Assembly (NCBI GenBank): GCA_964370315.1
Contig: CAYJIS010000003.1
Coordinates: 10,855-74,854 of the forward strand
Reading direction: 5' to 3'
Length of the DNA stretch: 64,000 bases
DNA from: CAYJFX01 sp964370315
GTDB taxonomy: Bacteria > Spirochaetota > Spirochaetia > Treponematales > Treponemataceae
Shown: one piece after another, positions 1 to 7,562 of the stretch
How positions within the stretch are numbered: the first letter of the stretch is position 1
Layout of the letters: each line of letters opens with the position of its first letter
Notes under the pieces: model-generated
Told to the model about the DNA's origin: nothing
Seen by the model: the letters and a program-made list of their open reading frames with translations, nothing else
Database searches by the model: none
Translations under genes and position numbers: made by a program

Positions 1-699
1 ACGTGTATTTCTTGTGGTAGTCAATCATATGGTATTATACTATGTAAAAAATGCTTACAGGAGTTTTTGCAATATTATTGTCCTGTAGGTAATCGTTGTT
101 CAATTTGTGGTATTCAGCTAATAAGCGAAAAAGAATTATGTCTTGATTGTAGAACAGACGAAAGTAAGGATGAAGCTGCTCCTAAAAATATTTCTAAAAA
201 AATATTATTAAAAGACATACAGTCTATTTTTCCTATACATCATTATTCATTATGGAAAAAAGACTTGCTTTTCTCATGGAAAATGGCAAACAATAGAGCT
301 CTTACACCAGTATTTGCAAAATTAGCTTTTAAAATCTTACAAGAGCATTATAAAGATATTACTGTAGTGCCTGTTCCTCCTCGGCAAGGTAAAATTAAAA
401 AAAACGGTTGGGATCAAATAGACGAACTATGCTCGTGCTTACAAGGTTTTTATGGTGTAAAAATAGATAAAGTACTGGTGAGGTTAACTCGTAATGAACA
501 AAAAAAACGAAGTCGCAAAGAAAGAATTGAAGGCCTAGAAAAAAACTACGCACTAGCTAGTGAACAGATAAATGTACCAAAAGAAGTAGTAATAATTGAT
601 GATATTATGACAACAGGAGCTACGCTTGAAAGTTGTGCAAAAGCTCTAAAGAGTGGAGGCGCCACAATAATTCATGCGCTTACATTATTTTATGTATAA
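1..699 (+). CDS. ComF-family phosphoribosyltransferase-like protein, 5' end cut off
   Basis: The frame is open from base 1, so the gene begins left of the window and 232 residues are visible. Seen: a cysteine-rich N-terminal part with several Cys-x2-Cys pairs (CISCG, CKKC, then CSICG and CLDC), typical of the double zinc ribbon of ComF proteins, followed by a phosphoribosyltransferase domain with the PRPP-binding motif VVIIDDIMTTGAT near the end. ComF proteins assist DNA uptake in naturally competent bacteria, but many homologues occur in non-competent species and their substrate is unknown. A TTG at base 67 could be taken for a start, but it would discard the first zinc ribbon, so I treat the gene as partial. 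It ends just before a new promoter, so it is probably the last gene of its transcript. Confidence 0.85.
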   Translation, partial: TCISCGSQSYGIILCKKCLQEFLQYYCPVGNRCSICGIQLISEKELCLDCRTDESKDEAAPKNISKKILLKDIQSIFPIHHYSLWKKDLLFSWKMANNRALTPVFAKLAFKILQEHYKDITVVPVPPRQGKIKKNGWDQIDELCSCLQGFYGVKIDKVLVRLTRNEQKKRSRKERIEGLEKNYALASEQINVPKEVVIIDDIMTTGATLESCAKALKSGGATIIHALTLFYV

Positions 700-707
700 T
701 ACTAAAC

Positions 708-736
708 TTGACATTTACTATTATAACAACTAGAAT
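708..736 (+). promoter_or_regulatory. sigma-70 type promoter for the secreted protein gene at 809
   Basis: TTGACA (708-713), 17-base spacer, TAGAAT (731-736). Near-consensus; the predicted transcript start is about 743, leaving a leader of roughly 65 bases before the Shine-Dalgarno at 798-802. Confidence 0.6.
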
Positions 737-808
737 AAAAAGAAATTATATACAGTGTAGTGGTGCATCGGTACAGGTAGTGCCAAAACATTCATTTAGG
801 AGTTGAAA

Positions 809-1438
809 ATGAAAAAAAATGTATTTGTTTTTGTAATGCTATCAGTATGCATTACAGCTGGTTTAGCACAAGAAAGAGAGTTACGAGAGGGGTATGAAGA
901 ATTATCAACAATTGAATACGATAGTTGGCAAATATATCCTTGGGATTTTGAATTTGTAGAAGAGAATTTTAAGTCAAAGAATATTAGTACAACGATTCAA
1001 TTTCCACATTCAGTATATGTACCAAGTTTAGAAGACGTTGTTATAGAAACAGGTCATGATGATACTGATGATTATATCGAGGAAATTAATACTCAAATAA
1101 ACAAAATAAATAAAAAATACAATTTTTATGTATTTGGTTATATGCGTTTGGATGAAGGTATTAAAATTGCTAATGGCGGTATGATTTATTTCTTTAATGA
1201 AGGGTCCACATATTTGAGTGGTTTTAGTGGATACATCATTTTTGAACACGCTCCAAGTAGTGACTTTTATGCAGTAAATGCTGTTGTAGAATATCTTGGA
1301 GATGCTGAAAATGGAGCCCCTGTTTTAATTATGCGAGAAGCATATTGTGGTGATGTTTATGTTCACAGTAAAAAAGATTTTGACCTAGATGATATAATTA
1401 TATTGCCAGATTACTTTAATAGACCCCATTTTCAATAA
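809..1438 (+). CDS. secreted protein of unknown function
   Basis: 209 residues from the ATG at 809, which lies six bases after a clear AGGAG (798-802); the in-frame TTG at 803 touches that Shine-Dalgarno and is unlikely to be the start. The first 20 or so residues (MKKNVFVFVMLSVCITAGLAQ) form a classic signal peptide with likely cleavage after GLA, so the mature protein should be periplasmic or surface-exposed. The rest is acidic and aromatic-rich with no motif I recognise, and no lipobox. It has its own promoter and is followed by the leu leader region, so it seems monocistronic. Function unknown. Confidence 0.7.
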   Translation: MKKNVFVFVMLSVCITAGLAQERELREGYEELSTIEYDSWQIYPWDFEFVEENFKSKNISTTIQFPHSVYVPSLEDVVIETGHDDTDDYIEEINTQINKINKKYNFYVFGYMRLDEGIKIANGGMIYFFNEGSTYLSGFSGYIIFEHAPSSDFYAVNAVVEYLGDAENGAPVLIMREAYCGDVYVHSKKDFDLDDIIILPDYFNRPHFQ

Positions 1439-1487
1439 AAAATTTGAATGAATCATAATAAGAATGTACGTCTTTGTTATTTTTCGC

Positions 1488-1516
1488 TTGACAGCAAAAA
1501 ATAACTGTGTTATTAT
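1488..1516 (+). promoter_or_regulatory. promoter of the leuA leader
   Basis: TTGACA (1488-1493), 17 bases, TATTAT (1511-1516), with TGT just before the -10 giving an extended -10. The predicted start falls at or next to the ATG of the leader peptide at 1522, so the leader peptide would be translated from a leaderless transcript. Confidence 0.7.
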
Positions 1517-1521
1517 ATTGT

Positions 1522-1575
1522 ATGAATAAATACACAGAACTGCTGCTAGAAAGATTTTTCTCATTTTTGCCGTAA
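1522..1575 (+). CDS. leucine-rich leader peptide (leuA attenuation)
   Basis: A 17-codon ORF, MNKYTELLLERFFSFLP, with three consecutive Leu codons (ctg ctg cta, 1540-1548) and a fourth Leu near its end. It starts 5 bases after the -10 box and has no room for a Shine-Dalgarno. It is followed 38 bases later by an intrinsic terminator and then by leuA. This arrangement is that of ribosome-mediated attenuation leaders of branched-chain amino-acid genes: slow decoding of Leu codons when leucyl-tRNA is scarce would alter folding downstream. The peptide and terminator are seen; the antiterminator fold is inferred, and I could not draw a convincing one by eye. Confidence 0.65.
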   Translation: MNKYTELLLERFFSFLP

Positions 1576-1613
1576 ACGGACAGTTGATGTGTAACGAATA
1601 ACGTGAACAACAA

Positions 1614-1643
1614 GCCTGCTACCAAACGGTGGCGGGCTTTTTT
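1614..1643 (+). terminator. attenuator terminator upstream of leuA
   Basis: Arms GCCTGCTACC (1614-1623) and GGTGGCGGGC (1628-1637) pair along all ten positions (G-U pairs allowed) around loop AAAC and are followed by six T. It lies between the leader peptide and leuA with no other gene to terminate, which fits conditional termination. Confidence 0.75.
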
Positions 1644-1729
1644 AATGTATATAGTATGTTATTGTATTATGACAGAAATATATACATAAAAATTATAATT
1701 ACAATAATTAGAAGGTTAGGAGAAAAAAA

Positions 1730-3385
1730 ATGGCAAAGTACGTACCCTTTGGACAAATTCCAATTAAAAACAGGCATTGGCCAGACAAAACAATTACCAA
1801 GGCACCAATTTGGGCCTCAGTAGACTTACGAGATGGAAATCAAGCATTAGCGATTCCAATGGGTATTGATCAAAAACTACGATTTTTTGATATGCTCGTT
1901 AAAGTTGGATTTAAGGAAATAGAAATTGGGTTTCCTAGTAGTTCAGACACTGAATACAACTTTTTACGATATCTCATTGAAAAAAATAAGATACCTGATG
2001 ATGTAACAATACAAGTACTTTGTCAAGCCAGAGAACATTTAGTAAAAAGAACCTTTGAAGCATTAAAAGGTGCAAAAAGAGCAATTTTTCATATATATAA
2101 TTCAACGTCACCGGCGCAAAGAAAATATACGTTTAATATGTCTAAAGATGAAATAAAGCAAGTAGCCATAGATGGTGTTCAATGTGTAAAAGATAATCTT
2201 CACATGGTTGAAGAAACAGAAATTATATTGCAGTATTCTCCTGAAAGTTTTTCTAATACTGAAATTGAATATGCTCTTGAAGTTTGTGAAGCGGTAAAAA
2301 AAGTGTGGGGTGCTACACCAGATAAAAAGATAATATTAAATTTACCAACAACCGTTGAGTGTTCAACGCCAAATATCCACGCAGATCAAATTGAATATTT
2401 TTGTCAAAACATTTCTCAGAGAGATTCTGTTATTGTAAGTTTGCATACACATAACGATAGAGGTACTGGAGTTGCTTCTACAGAATTGGCTCTAATGGCT
2501 GGAGCTGATAGAGTAGAAGGTACGCTATTTGGTAATGGGGAGAGAACGGGAAATCTCGATATCGTTACAGTTGCTCTTAATATGTATAGTCAAGGTGTTG
2601 ACCCAAAGCTAAATCTTTCTAATGTGCTTGAGCTCGCAGATGAATACACCGTTTTAACAAGAATGGATATTCACGCACGACATCCTTATTGTGGAGAGTT
2701 AGTGTTTACTGCATTTAGTGGTTCCCATCAAGATGCCATACGAAAAGGGATGTCGGCACGAACAGGTGAAGAAGATCAAATTTGGGATGTTCCATATCTA
2801 ACAATTGATCCAAAGGATATTGGTAGGAAATATGAAGAAATAATTAGGGTAAATAGTCAAAGTGGAAAAGGTGGTGCCACTTGGATGCTTGAACAGAATT
2901 ATAGTATATATGCTCCTAAGGCAATGCAACAAGTATTGGGTAAAATTATAACAGCTGAGGCGGATGAATTACAACGTGAACTTAGTGCAAGTGAAATATA
3001 CGATGTATTTTCAAAAACGTGGCTTACAAAAAAAGAACCACTTTGTATTGTAGATCTTGCTCAAGCATTTGTTGAAGATGATAAAAATATTGACGCAATA
3101 CATTGTCGTGCGAGTGTTAATTGGAATGGAGAAATTTTCGCCATAAGTGATAAAGGTAATGGACCACTGGACGCCTTTGTTTTAGCACTAAAACAAACGC
3201 CAATACCGCATTTTACAATAAGTGATTTTCATGAGCATAGTATTGGCTCAGGTTCTGATACAGAAGCTATGGCATATGTTGAAATTACATACGAAGATGG
3301 TAAAAAAGCATGGGGTTGTGCTAGAAATACCAATATTGGTAGGGCAGGTATTAATGCTGTTGTAAGTGCCGTAAATCAAGGATAA
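1730..3385 (+). CDS. leuA: 2-isopropylmalate synthase (long, LeuA2-type)
   Basis: 551 residues. Catalyses the first committed step of leucine synthesis, condensing acetyl-CoA with 2-oxoisovalerate. Seen: the HMGL-like TIM barrel with the metal and substrate motif VDLRDGNQA near residue 30, HTHNDRGTG in the middle carrying the metal-binding His-x-His, and GNGERTGN shortly after; the C-terminal third (from about 430) matches the regulatory LeuA dimer domain where leucine feedback acts. The length and the start KYVPFGQIPIKNRHWPD are typical of the actinobacterial-style long form rather than the roughly 510-residue enterobacterial form. ATG 1730 follows GGTTAGGAG. Expression is probably controlled by the upstream leader peptide and terminator. 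No other leu genes are in the window. Confidence 0.95.
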   Translation: MAKYVPFGQIPIKNRHWPDKTITKAPIWASVDLRDGNQALAIPMGIDQKLRFFDMLVKVGFKEIEIGFPSSSDTEYNFLRYLIEKNKIPDDVTIQVLCQAREHLVKRTFEALKGAKRAIFHIYNSTSPAQRKYTFNMSKDEIKQVAIDGVQCVKDNLHMVEETEIILQYSPESFSNTEIEYALEVCEAVKKVWGATPDKKIILNLPTTVECSTPNIHADQIEYFCQNISQRDSVIVSLHTHNDRGTGVASTELALMAGADRVEGTLFGNGERTGNLDIVTVALNMYSQGVDPKLNLSNVLELADEYTVLTRMDIHARHPYCGELVFTAFSGSHQDAIRKGMSARTGEEDQIWDVPYLTIDPKDIGRKYEEIIRVNSQSGKGGATWMLEQNYSIYAPKAMQQVLGKIITAEADELQRELSASEIYDVFSKTWLTKKEPLCIVDLAQAFVEDDKNIDAIHCRASVNWNGEIFAISDKGNGPLDAFVLALKQTPIPHFTISDFHEHSIGSGSDTEAMAYVEITYEDGKKAWGCARNTNIGRAGINAVVSAVNQG

Positions 3386-3390
3386 AAATA

Positions 3391-3421
3391 AAGCCTGTAA
3401 GAGCGAATCTTACAGGCTTTT
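3391..3421. terminator. bidirectional intrinsic terminator after leuA
   Basis: Perfect 11-bp stem AAGCCTGTAAG (3391-3401) / CTTACAGGCTT (3409-3419) with a 7-base loop, flanked by T-rich sequence in both directions; it separates leuA from the convergent gene ending at 3429. Confidence 0.8.
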
Positions 3422-3428
3422 CTATATG

Positions 3429-4622
3429 TTAATATTCTACAACATAACTTACATTTAGACTAAGCATATTTGCAAAATCTTGATATTCCAACGGCTTAAT
3501 CGGAAGAGCAATTTTAAAGGTGCCTTCGCCTATTGTGTATTCAACAAACGGAACAGCATTTATTGAAAGCTTCGAAATATCAAAGTTTTGATCAAAAAAG
3601 TCATCGACGCTTGCAGATACGAGAACACCATTACTTCTTTTTATTCTTCCTGTATTTGATAATACTTCTAAATAGAAGCTAGCACCATGCGGTTTATCAA
3701 TGTATTCAACCTTATCAATAGTATCTAGTGGTAGCATAAATGCTGCAAAATTAAATTTAACATTTCCAACAGCAAAACGAGGTTCTAAAAATACGTGTAA
3801 ATCTGATAGAGAAAATACTTCGTTTCCTGGATCAGGTTTTAATTGAATACGTGCAATACCTGCTTGTAAATATAAGTTTGCGTGCGGATTATTTCCAATA
3901 AGCATATTCATACCTAAGTGTAAATCAGCGCGTCTAATAATTAAAATAATTGGATTACCAGCTGAATCTTTTGAATCAAACGGAAGACTTGTTCCAAAGG
4001 CAAAATCTCCAATAAAAGCATCAGTTACACCCACAAAACGAATATCAAAGTTTAATTGTTTTTGCGAAAACCTTTGGTTATAGTAACCATAAAAAGCAGT
4101 ACCAAATGTTTTAGAATAGATAGAACTAATTGCTAGCCCATATCCGTCAATTGGAATGATACTTGCTTCGTCAGTTGCAACTTGCTTTTCTAGTATCGGT
4201 GAACCAAATGACTGTGTTCCAAAATACTTTACAGCAAACTCGTCACTACCAATTGTATCATGGTCTCCTGCAAATAAAGATACTCTAGCATCAAAATCTC
4301 TTCCTGCAATATAGTATGAAAGAGATAGCTTATCAATAGAAAACTCAGTTGGAATATCTTGCATAAATACATTATTTGTAATGTCTAATGTATTAAAGGA
4401 AAAGGCACTTTCAAATAAAACATCGTTACTAAACTGAATTTGTGCTGCATAAAAGGCACTGATATTCATATCAATTTCTGTAAAATTATTCTGTGGTAAT
4501 ACATCAAGTGCAATTCCACCTTCTGAGTCAAAGTATACTTGAGCTGATAGCCCAGTGATGAGCATACAAAAAATAACGAGTATAACAAAAGTTTTTTTCT
4601 GTGTACATAATTTTTTTGACAT
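3429..4622 (-). CDS. outer-membrane or periplasmic beta-rich protein, unknown function
   Basis: 397 residues. The N-terminus (KKTFVILVIFCMLITGLSAQ) is a signal peptide with likely cleavage after LSA. The mature part alternates polar and hydrophobic residues, is rich in Phe, Asn and Asp, and ends in an aromatic residue (NVSYVVEY), features of outer-membrane beta-barrel proteins. I cannot assign a named family. ATG 4622 is preceded by AGGAG on its own strand at good spacing. It is divergent from cheA with 117 bases to the annotated TTG region, and convergent with leuA. Barrel topology is an inference from composition. Confidence 0.6.
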   Translation of the reverse strand: MSKKLCTQKKTFVILVIFCMLITGLSAQVYFDSEGGIALDVLPQNNFTEIDMNISAFYAAQIQFSNDVLFESAFSFNTLDITNNVFMQDIPTEFSIDKLSLSYYIAGRDFDARVSLFAGDHDTIGSDEFAVKYFGTQSFGSPILEKQVATDEASIIPIDGYGLAISSIYSKTFGTAFYGYYNQRFSQKQLNFDIRFVGVTDAFIGDFAFGTSLPFDSKDSAGNPIILIIRRADLHLGMNMLIGNNPHANLYLQAGIARIQLKPDPGNEVFSLSDLHVFLEPRFAVGNVKFNFAAFMLPLDTIDKVEYIDKPHGASFYLEVLSNTGRIKRSNGVLVSASVDDFFDQNFDISKLSINAVPFVEYTIGEGTFKIALPIKPLEYQDFANMLSLNVSYVVEY

Positions 4623-4642
4623 ATAGTCTCCTAAATTTCATT

Positions 4643-4672
4643 TTTATATCAATTACTACTTATTTTCGGCAA
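4643..4672 (-). promoter_or_regulatory. possible promoter for the gene at 3429-4622
   Basis: On the minus strand TTGCCG, 18 bases, TATAAA. Reasonable but not consensus; it gives a short leader that includes the Shine-Dalgarno. Confidence 0.4.
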
Positions 4673-4739
4673 AAAAACATATTTACAATACTAATCTTAA
4701 AAAATTAATATAAATAAATGTTTTTTTCGCTTTTACCTC

Positions 4740-4767
4740 TTGACTTATCTGCAGAAACGAATAGAAT
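4740..4767 (+). promoter_or_regulatory. possible promoter abutting cheA
   Basis: TTGACT (4740-4745), 16 bases, TAGAAT (4762-4767). The -10 ends eight bases before the cheA ATG at 4776, and no Shine-Dalgarno is visible, so the cheA transcript may be leaderless. No sigma-28 type box was found here. Confidence 0.45.
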
Positions 4768-4775
4768 ATAAGTAT

Positions 4776-7550
4776 ATGGGTGATTATTTTGATTTAGAAA
4801 ATGAAGAGTTATTAAAAGACTTTTTTAGTGAAGCAGAGCAGCAAGTAGAGACCCTCGAAAGCAATATTCTCGTCCTTGAAAATGATCCTACTAATAGTGC
4901 TGCGGTTGATGAAGTTTTTCGTGCAGCCCACACATTAAAAGGTGGTTCTGCTACCGTAAAAATGAATGAGTTATCTGGATTTACTCACGCTGTAGAAGAC
5001 GTTTTAGATGAAGTACGCTCAGGTGCTATTAGTATTGATGAAGACATAATAGATGTTCTGTTATCTTCAATTGATATAATAAAATTAATGCTCGAAGAGC
5101 GTGCTAACGGTGGAGTATACGAGGAAGATGTAGCTCCCATAAAAGACCGTCTTCATTCTTTTGTACCATCAAAGGATGGAAAAAAATCAAACGCTTCAGA
5201 AAAAAAAGCGAGTCAACCAGTTGCAAAAGTAAGCGAGCCAGTTGCTGTTCAAAGTGCTGGACCAATAAGTCTTGCACACCCTATTACACATCTGTCTGAA
5301 TATGATGTTTTGGAATTAAATCAATTATGTAGTACAAAAGAAAAACTTTGGGGTGTTACCGTTGTTTTTGATGAAGCAAACCCAATGAACACAGTTGGTG
5401 GGGTGCAAGTTTTTACTGCATTACAAAAAAGCACAAAAGTATTAAAAACTATACCTGATTTTGATCATTTATATGAAGATACATTTCATGAAAAAGTTGT
5501 ATATTATGTTGGTTCAACATTAGATGCAGACGGCTTAGAAGATCTTGCTTTTTTAGATGATGTAGTCTTAGCCGTTGACGCACAATTTGTAGATGAAGAT
5601 GCAAGAAAAACTGCAGCAGAATCAAAAGAACACATTGCGCCTACTGATGCAATACAAACTGAAGCAAATCAAGATGCACCAGTTGCCTTTGCACATCCTC
5701 AAACACTATTAACACAAGCGGAAATTCATGAAATGTCTGCTATGTGCGAAAGCGGGCAAAAACTGTGGGGTGTTACGGTATTATTTGACGAATCAAATCC
5801 AATGAATTCAGTTGGTGCTATTCAATGTTATGTAGCACTTAAAAATACGGGATCACTTATTAAGTCAATTCCTGATTTTGATGAATTATATGCTGAAACG
5901 TTTCATGAAAAAGTTGTATATTTTGTTTCAAGTTCACAGGATGCTGATGGACTAGAAACGGTAGCTTTTTTAGACGAGGTAGTCTTAGCAGTGGATGCTC
6001 AGCTCATTGATACTCACGAAGATTCTAAAACAGAAAATAAACAAGATGTAGTTGCACCGAGCTCCTCTGATATTGTTCAGGAAAATGATTCAGAACAAAT
6101 ATTAGAAAAGGCTCCAACACAAGAGCAAAAGAGCAAAAAAACTAACACAACTCCTTCTGTATCAAATACTGGCAGTATTTTACGGGTAGATTCAAAGCGA
6201 ATAGATTATCTTTTAAATTTGGTAAGTGAAACAGTTATAACAAAAGCTGCTTTTAATCAAACACTAGCGATATCAAATACATTGCAAAGCGACATACAAA
6301 ATCTTAATAGTACGTATAAAGATAGTTTAAAAAAACTTATAGATCAAATTCCTATATATGCAGAAAGAATAAGACAAGGGCAGAGCCAAAAAGAAATTAA
6401 AGCTACTATTAATAGCGACTTTGCAAATATGTTTAACTTATTTGATGATATGGAGTCAAACACAAAGGCCTTTGATGGCAAGTTTAGATCATACACACAA
6501 AATCTTGGACGCATTGCAGGTGAGCTTCAAGAAGGCGTAATGAAAATAAGAATGGTTCCTATTGGCCAAATCTTTTCTCGTTTCCCAAGAGTATTGCGTG
6601 ATTTATCAAGAGACTTACATAAGAAAATTAATTTGGTTATTGAAGGTGAAGAAACTGAGCTCGATAAATCAGTTGTTGAGGATTTATTAGATCCAATTAT
6701 GCACTGTGTTAGAAATTCAGTCGATCATGGTATTGAGCTTCCTGCAGATAGAATTGCATCTGGAAAAGATGAAGAAGGAACGGTTTTACTTAAAGCTAGT
6801 AACGAAGGTAATATGATCGTTATCGAAATAAAAGACGATGGAAAAGGAATAGATGTTGAAAGTGTTAGGCAAAAAGCTATAGAGCGAGGCTTAATTCATT
6901 CAAGTAAGGTAATTTCTGATGAAGAAGCCTTTCAATTTATCTTTGACCCAGGATTTTCTACAGCTAAAGCAATTACGAGTGTATCAGGTCGAGGTGTTGG
7001 TTTAGATGTTGTTAAAACTCAAATTGAAAAACTAAAAGGCTCTGTAGTGATACATTCAGAAAAAGGTGTCGGTTCGACTTTTACTATTAAAATCCCATTA
7101 ACACTAGCAATTATACAAGGTCTTTTGGTTAAGGTTGGTAGCGAAGTTTACTCATTACCAATTGTATCAGTTATAGAAAGTCAACGAATAGAAGTAAGTG
7201 AACTTCGAACGATTGATAATTACGAAGTTATGACTGTAAGAGATGAAGTAATTTCAGTTCTACGATTGAATCGATTATTTAATATAAAGACAGAAACTAA
7301 TAACAAACATGCTTTTATTGTTATTGTAGGTACTGCCGATAAAAAACTGGGTATTATGGTTGATGCACTGATTGGTGAAGAAGATGTTGTAATTAAACCT
7401 CTTACCAATCAATTTGTCTCATCTCCAGGTATTGCAGGAGCATCAATTCTTGGTGACGGTTCTGTATCACTTATTATTGATGTTGGTCAGCTTTTAGCAT
7501 TAGGCATAAAGCTTGAATTGTCAGCTCGTGAAGAGAAGAGTCTTACATAA
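4776..7550 (+). CDS. cheA: chemotaxis histidine kinase CheA with duplicated P2-like domain
   Basis: 924 residues from ATG 4776; an upstream TTG at 4740 would add 12 residues but overlaps the likely -35 box. Domains in order: Hpt (about 1-105) with phospho-acceptor His52 in AAHTLKGGSA; two similar 110-residue modules (about 164-276 and 304-416) separated by low-complexity linkers; dimerisation region (about 466-610), longer than usual; HATPase (about 617-780) with N-box HCVRNSVDHG, DDGKGID and GRGVGLDV; CheW-like P5 (about 785-924). It autophosphorylates in response to chemoreceptor signals and passes phosphate to CheY. First gene of cheA-cheW-cheX-cheY, 12 bases before the next. The extended dimerisation region resembles what has been described for spirochaete (F2 class) CheA. 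Confidence 0.96.
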   Translation: MGDYFDLENEELLKDFFSEAEQQVETLESNILVLENDPTNSAAVDEVFRAAHTLKGGSATVKMNELSGFTHAVEDVLDEVRSGAISIDEDIIDVLLSSIDIIKLMLEERANGGVYEEDVAPIKDRLHSFVPSKDGKKSNASEKKASQPVAKVSEPVAVQSAGPISLAHPITHLSEYDVLELNQLCSTKEKLWGVTVVFDEANPMNTVGGVQVFTALQKSTKVLKTIPDFDHLYEDTFHEKVVYYVGSTLDADGLEDLAFLDDVVLAVDAQFVDEDARKTAAESKEHIAPTDAIQTEANQDAPVAFAHPQTLLTQAEIHEMSAMCESGQKLWGVTVLFDESNPMNSVGAIQCYVALKNTGSLIKSIPDFDELYAETFHEKVVYFVSSSQDADGLETVAFLDEVVLAVDAQLIDTHEDSKTENKQDVVAPSSSDIVQENDSEQILEKAPTQEQKSKKTNTTPSVSNTGSILRVDSKRIDYLLNLVSETVITKAAFNQTLAISNTLQSDIQNLNSTYKDSLKKLIDQIPIYAERIRQGQSQKEIKATINSDFANMFNLFDDMESNTKAFDGKFRSYTQNLGRIAGELQEGVMKIRMVPIGQIFSRFPRVLRDLSRDLHKKINLVIEGEETELDKSVVEDLLDPIMHCVRNSVDHGIELPADRIASGKDEEGTVLLKASNEGNMIVIEIKDDGKGIDVESVRQKAIERGLIHSSKVISDEEAFQFIFDPGFSTAKAITSVSGRGVGLDVVKTQIEKLKGSVVIHSEKGVGSTFTIKIPLTLAIIQGLLVKVGSEVYSLPIVSVIESQRIEVSELRTIDNYEVMTVRDEVISVLRLNRLFNIKTETNNKHAFIVIVGTADKKLGIMVDALIGEEDVVIKPLTNQFVSSPGIAGASILGDGSVSLIIDVGQLLALGIKLELSAREEKSLT
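5265..6023 (+). repeat. in-frame tandem duplication inside cheA
   Basis: Two copies of about 340 bases (5265-5604 and 5685-6023) encode closely similar modules; both contain KLWGVTV, FDE-NPMN, VGG/VGA, IPDFD, ETFHEKVVY/DTFHEKVVY, DADGLE and VLAVDAQ. The nucleotide sequences have drifted, so the duplication is not recent or is held by selection at protein level. Confidence 0.8.
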
Positions 7551-7562
7551 AAAGGAGCATCT

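Noticed and set aside
1028..1249. Short ORFs on the minus strand within the secreted protein gene.
   Set aside because: No ribosome binding site and the sense gene has a signal peptide, promoter and Shine-Dalgarno.
1516..1643. A T-box riboswitch in front of leuA.
   Set aside because: The leader is only about 120 bases, there is no T-box sequence (AAGGGUGGNACCGCG type) before the terminator and no stem I with AG-bulge/distal motifs, while a Leu-rich ORF is present.
4623..4775. A sigma-28 promoter before cheA.
   Set aside because: TAAA elements occur but no GCCGATAA-like box at 14-16 bases; a sigma-70 type pair is closer to the start.
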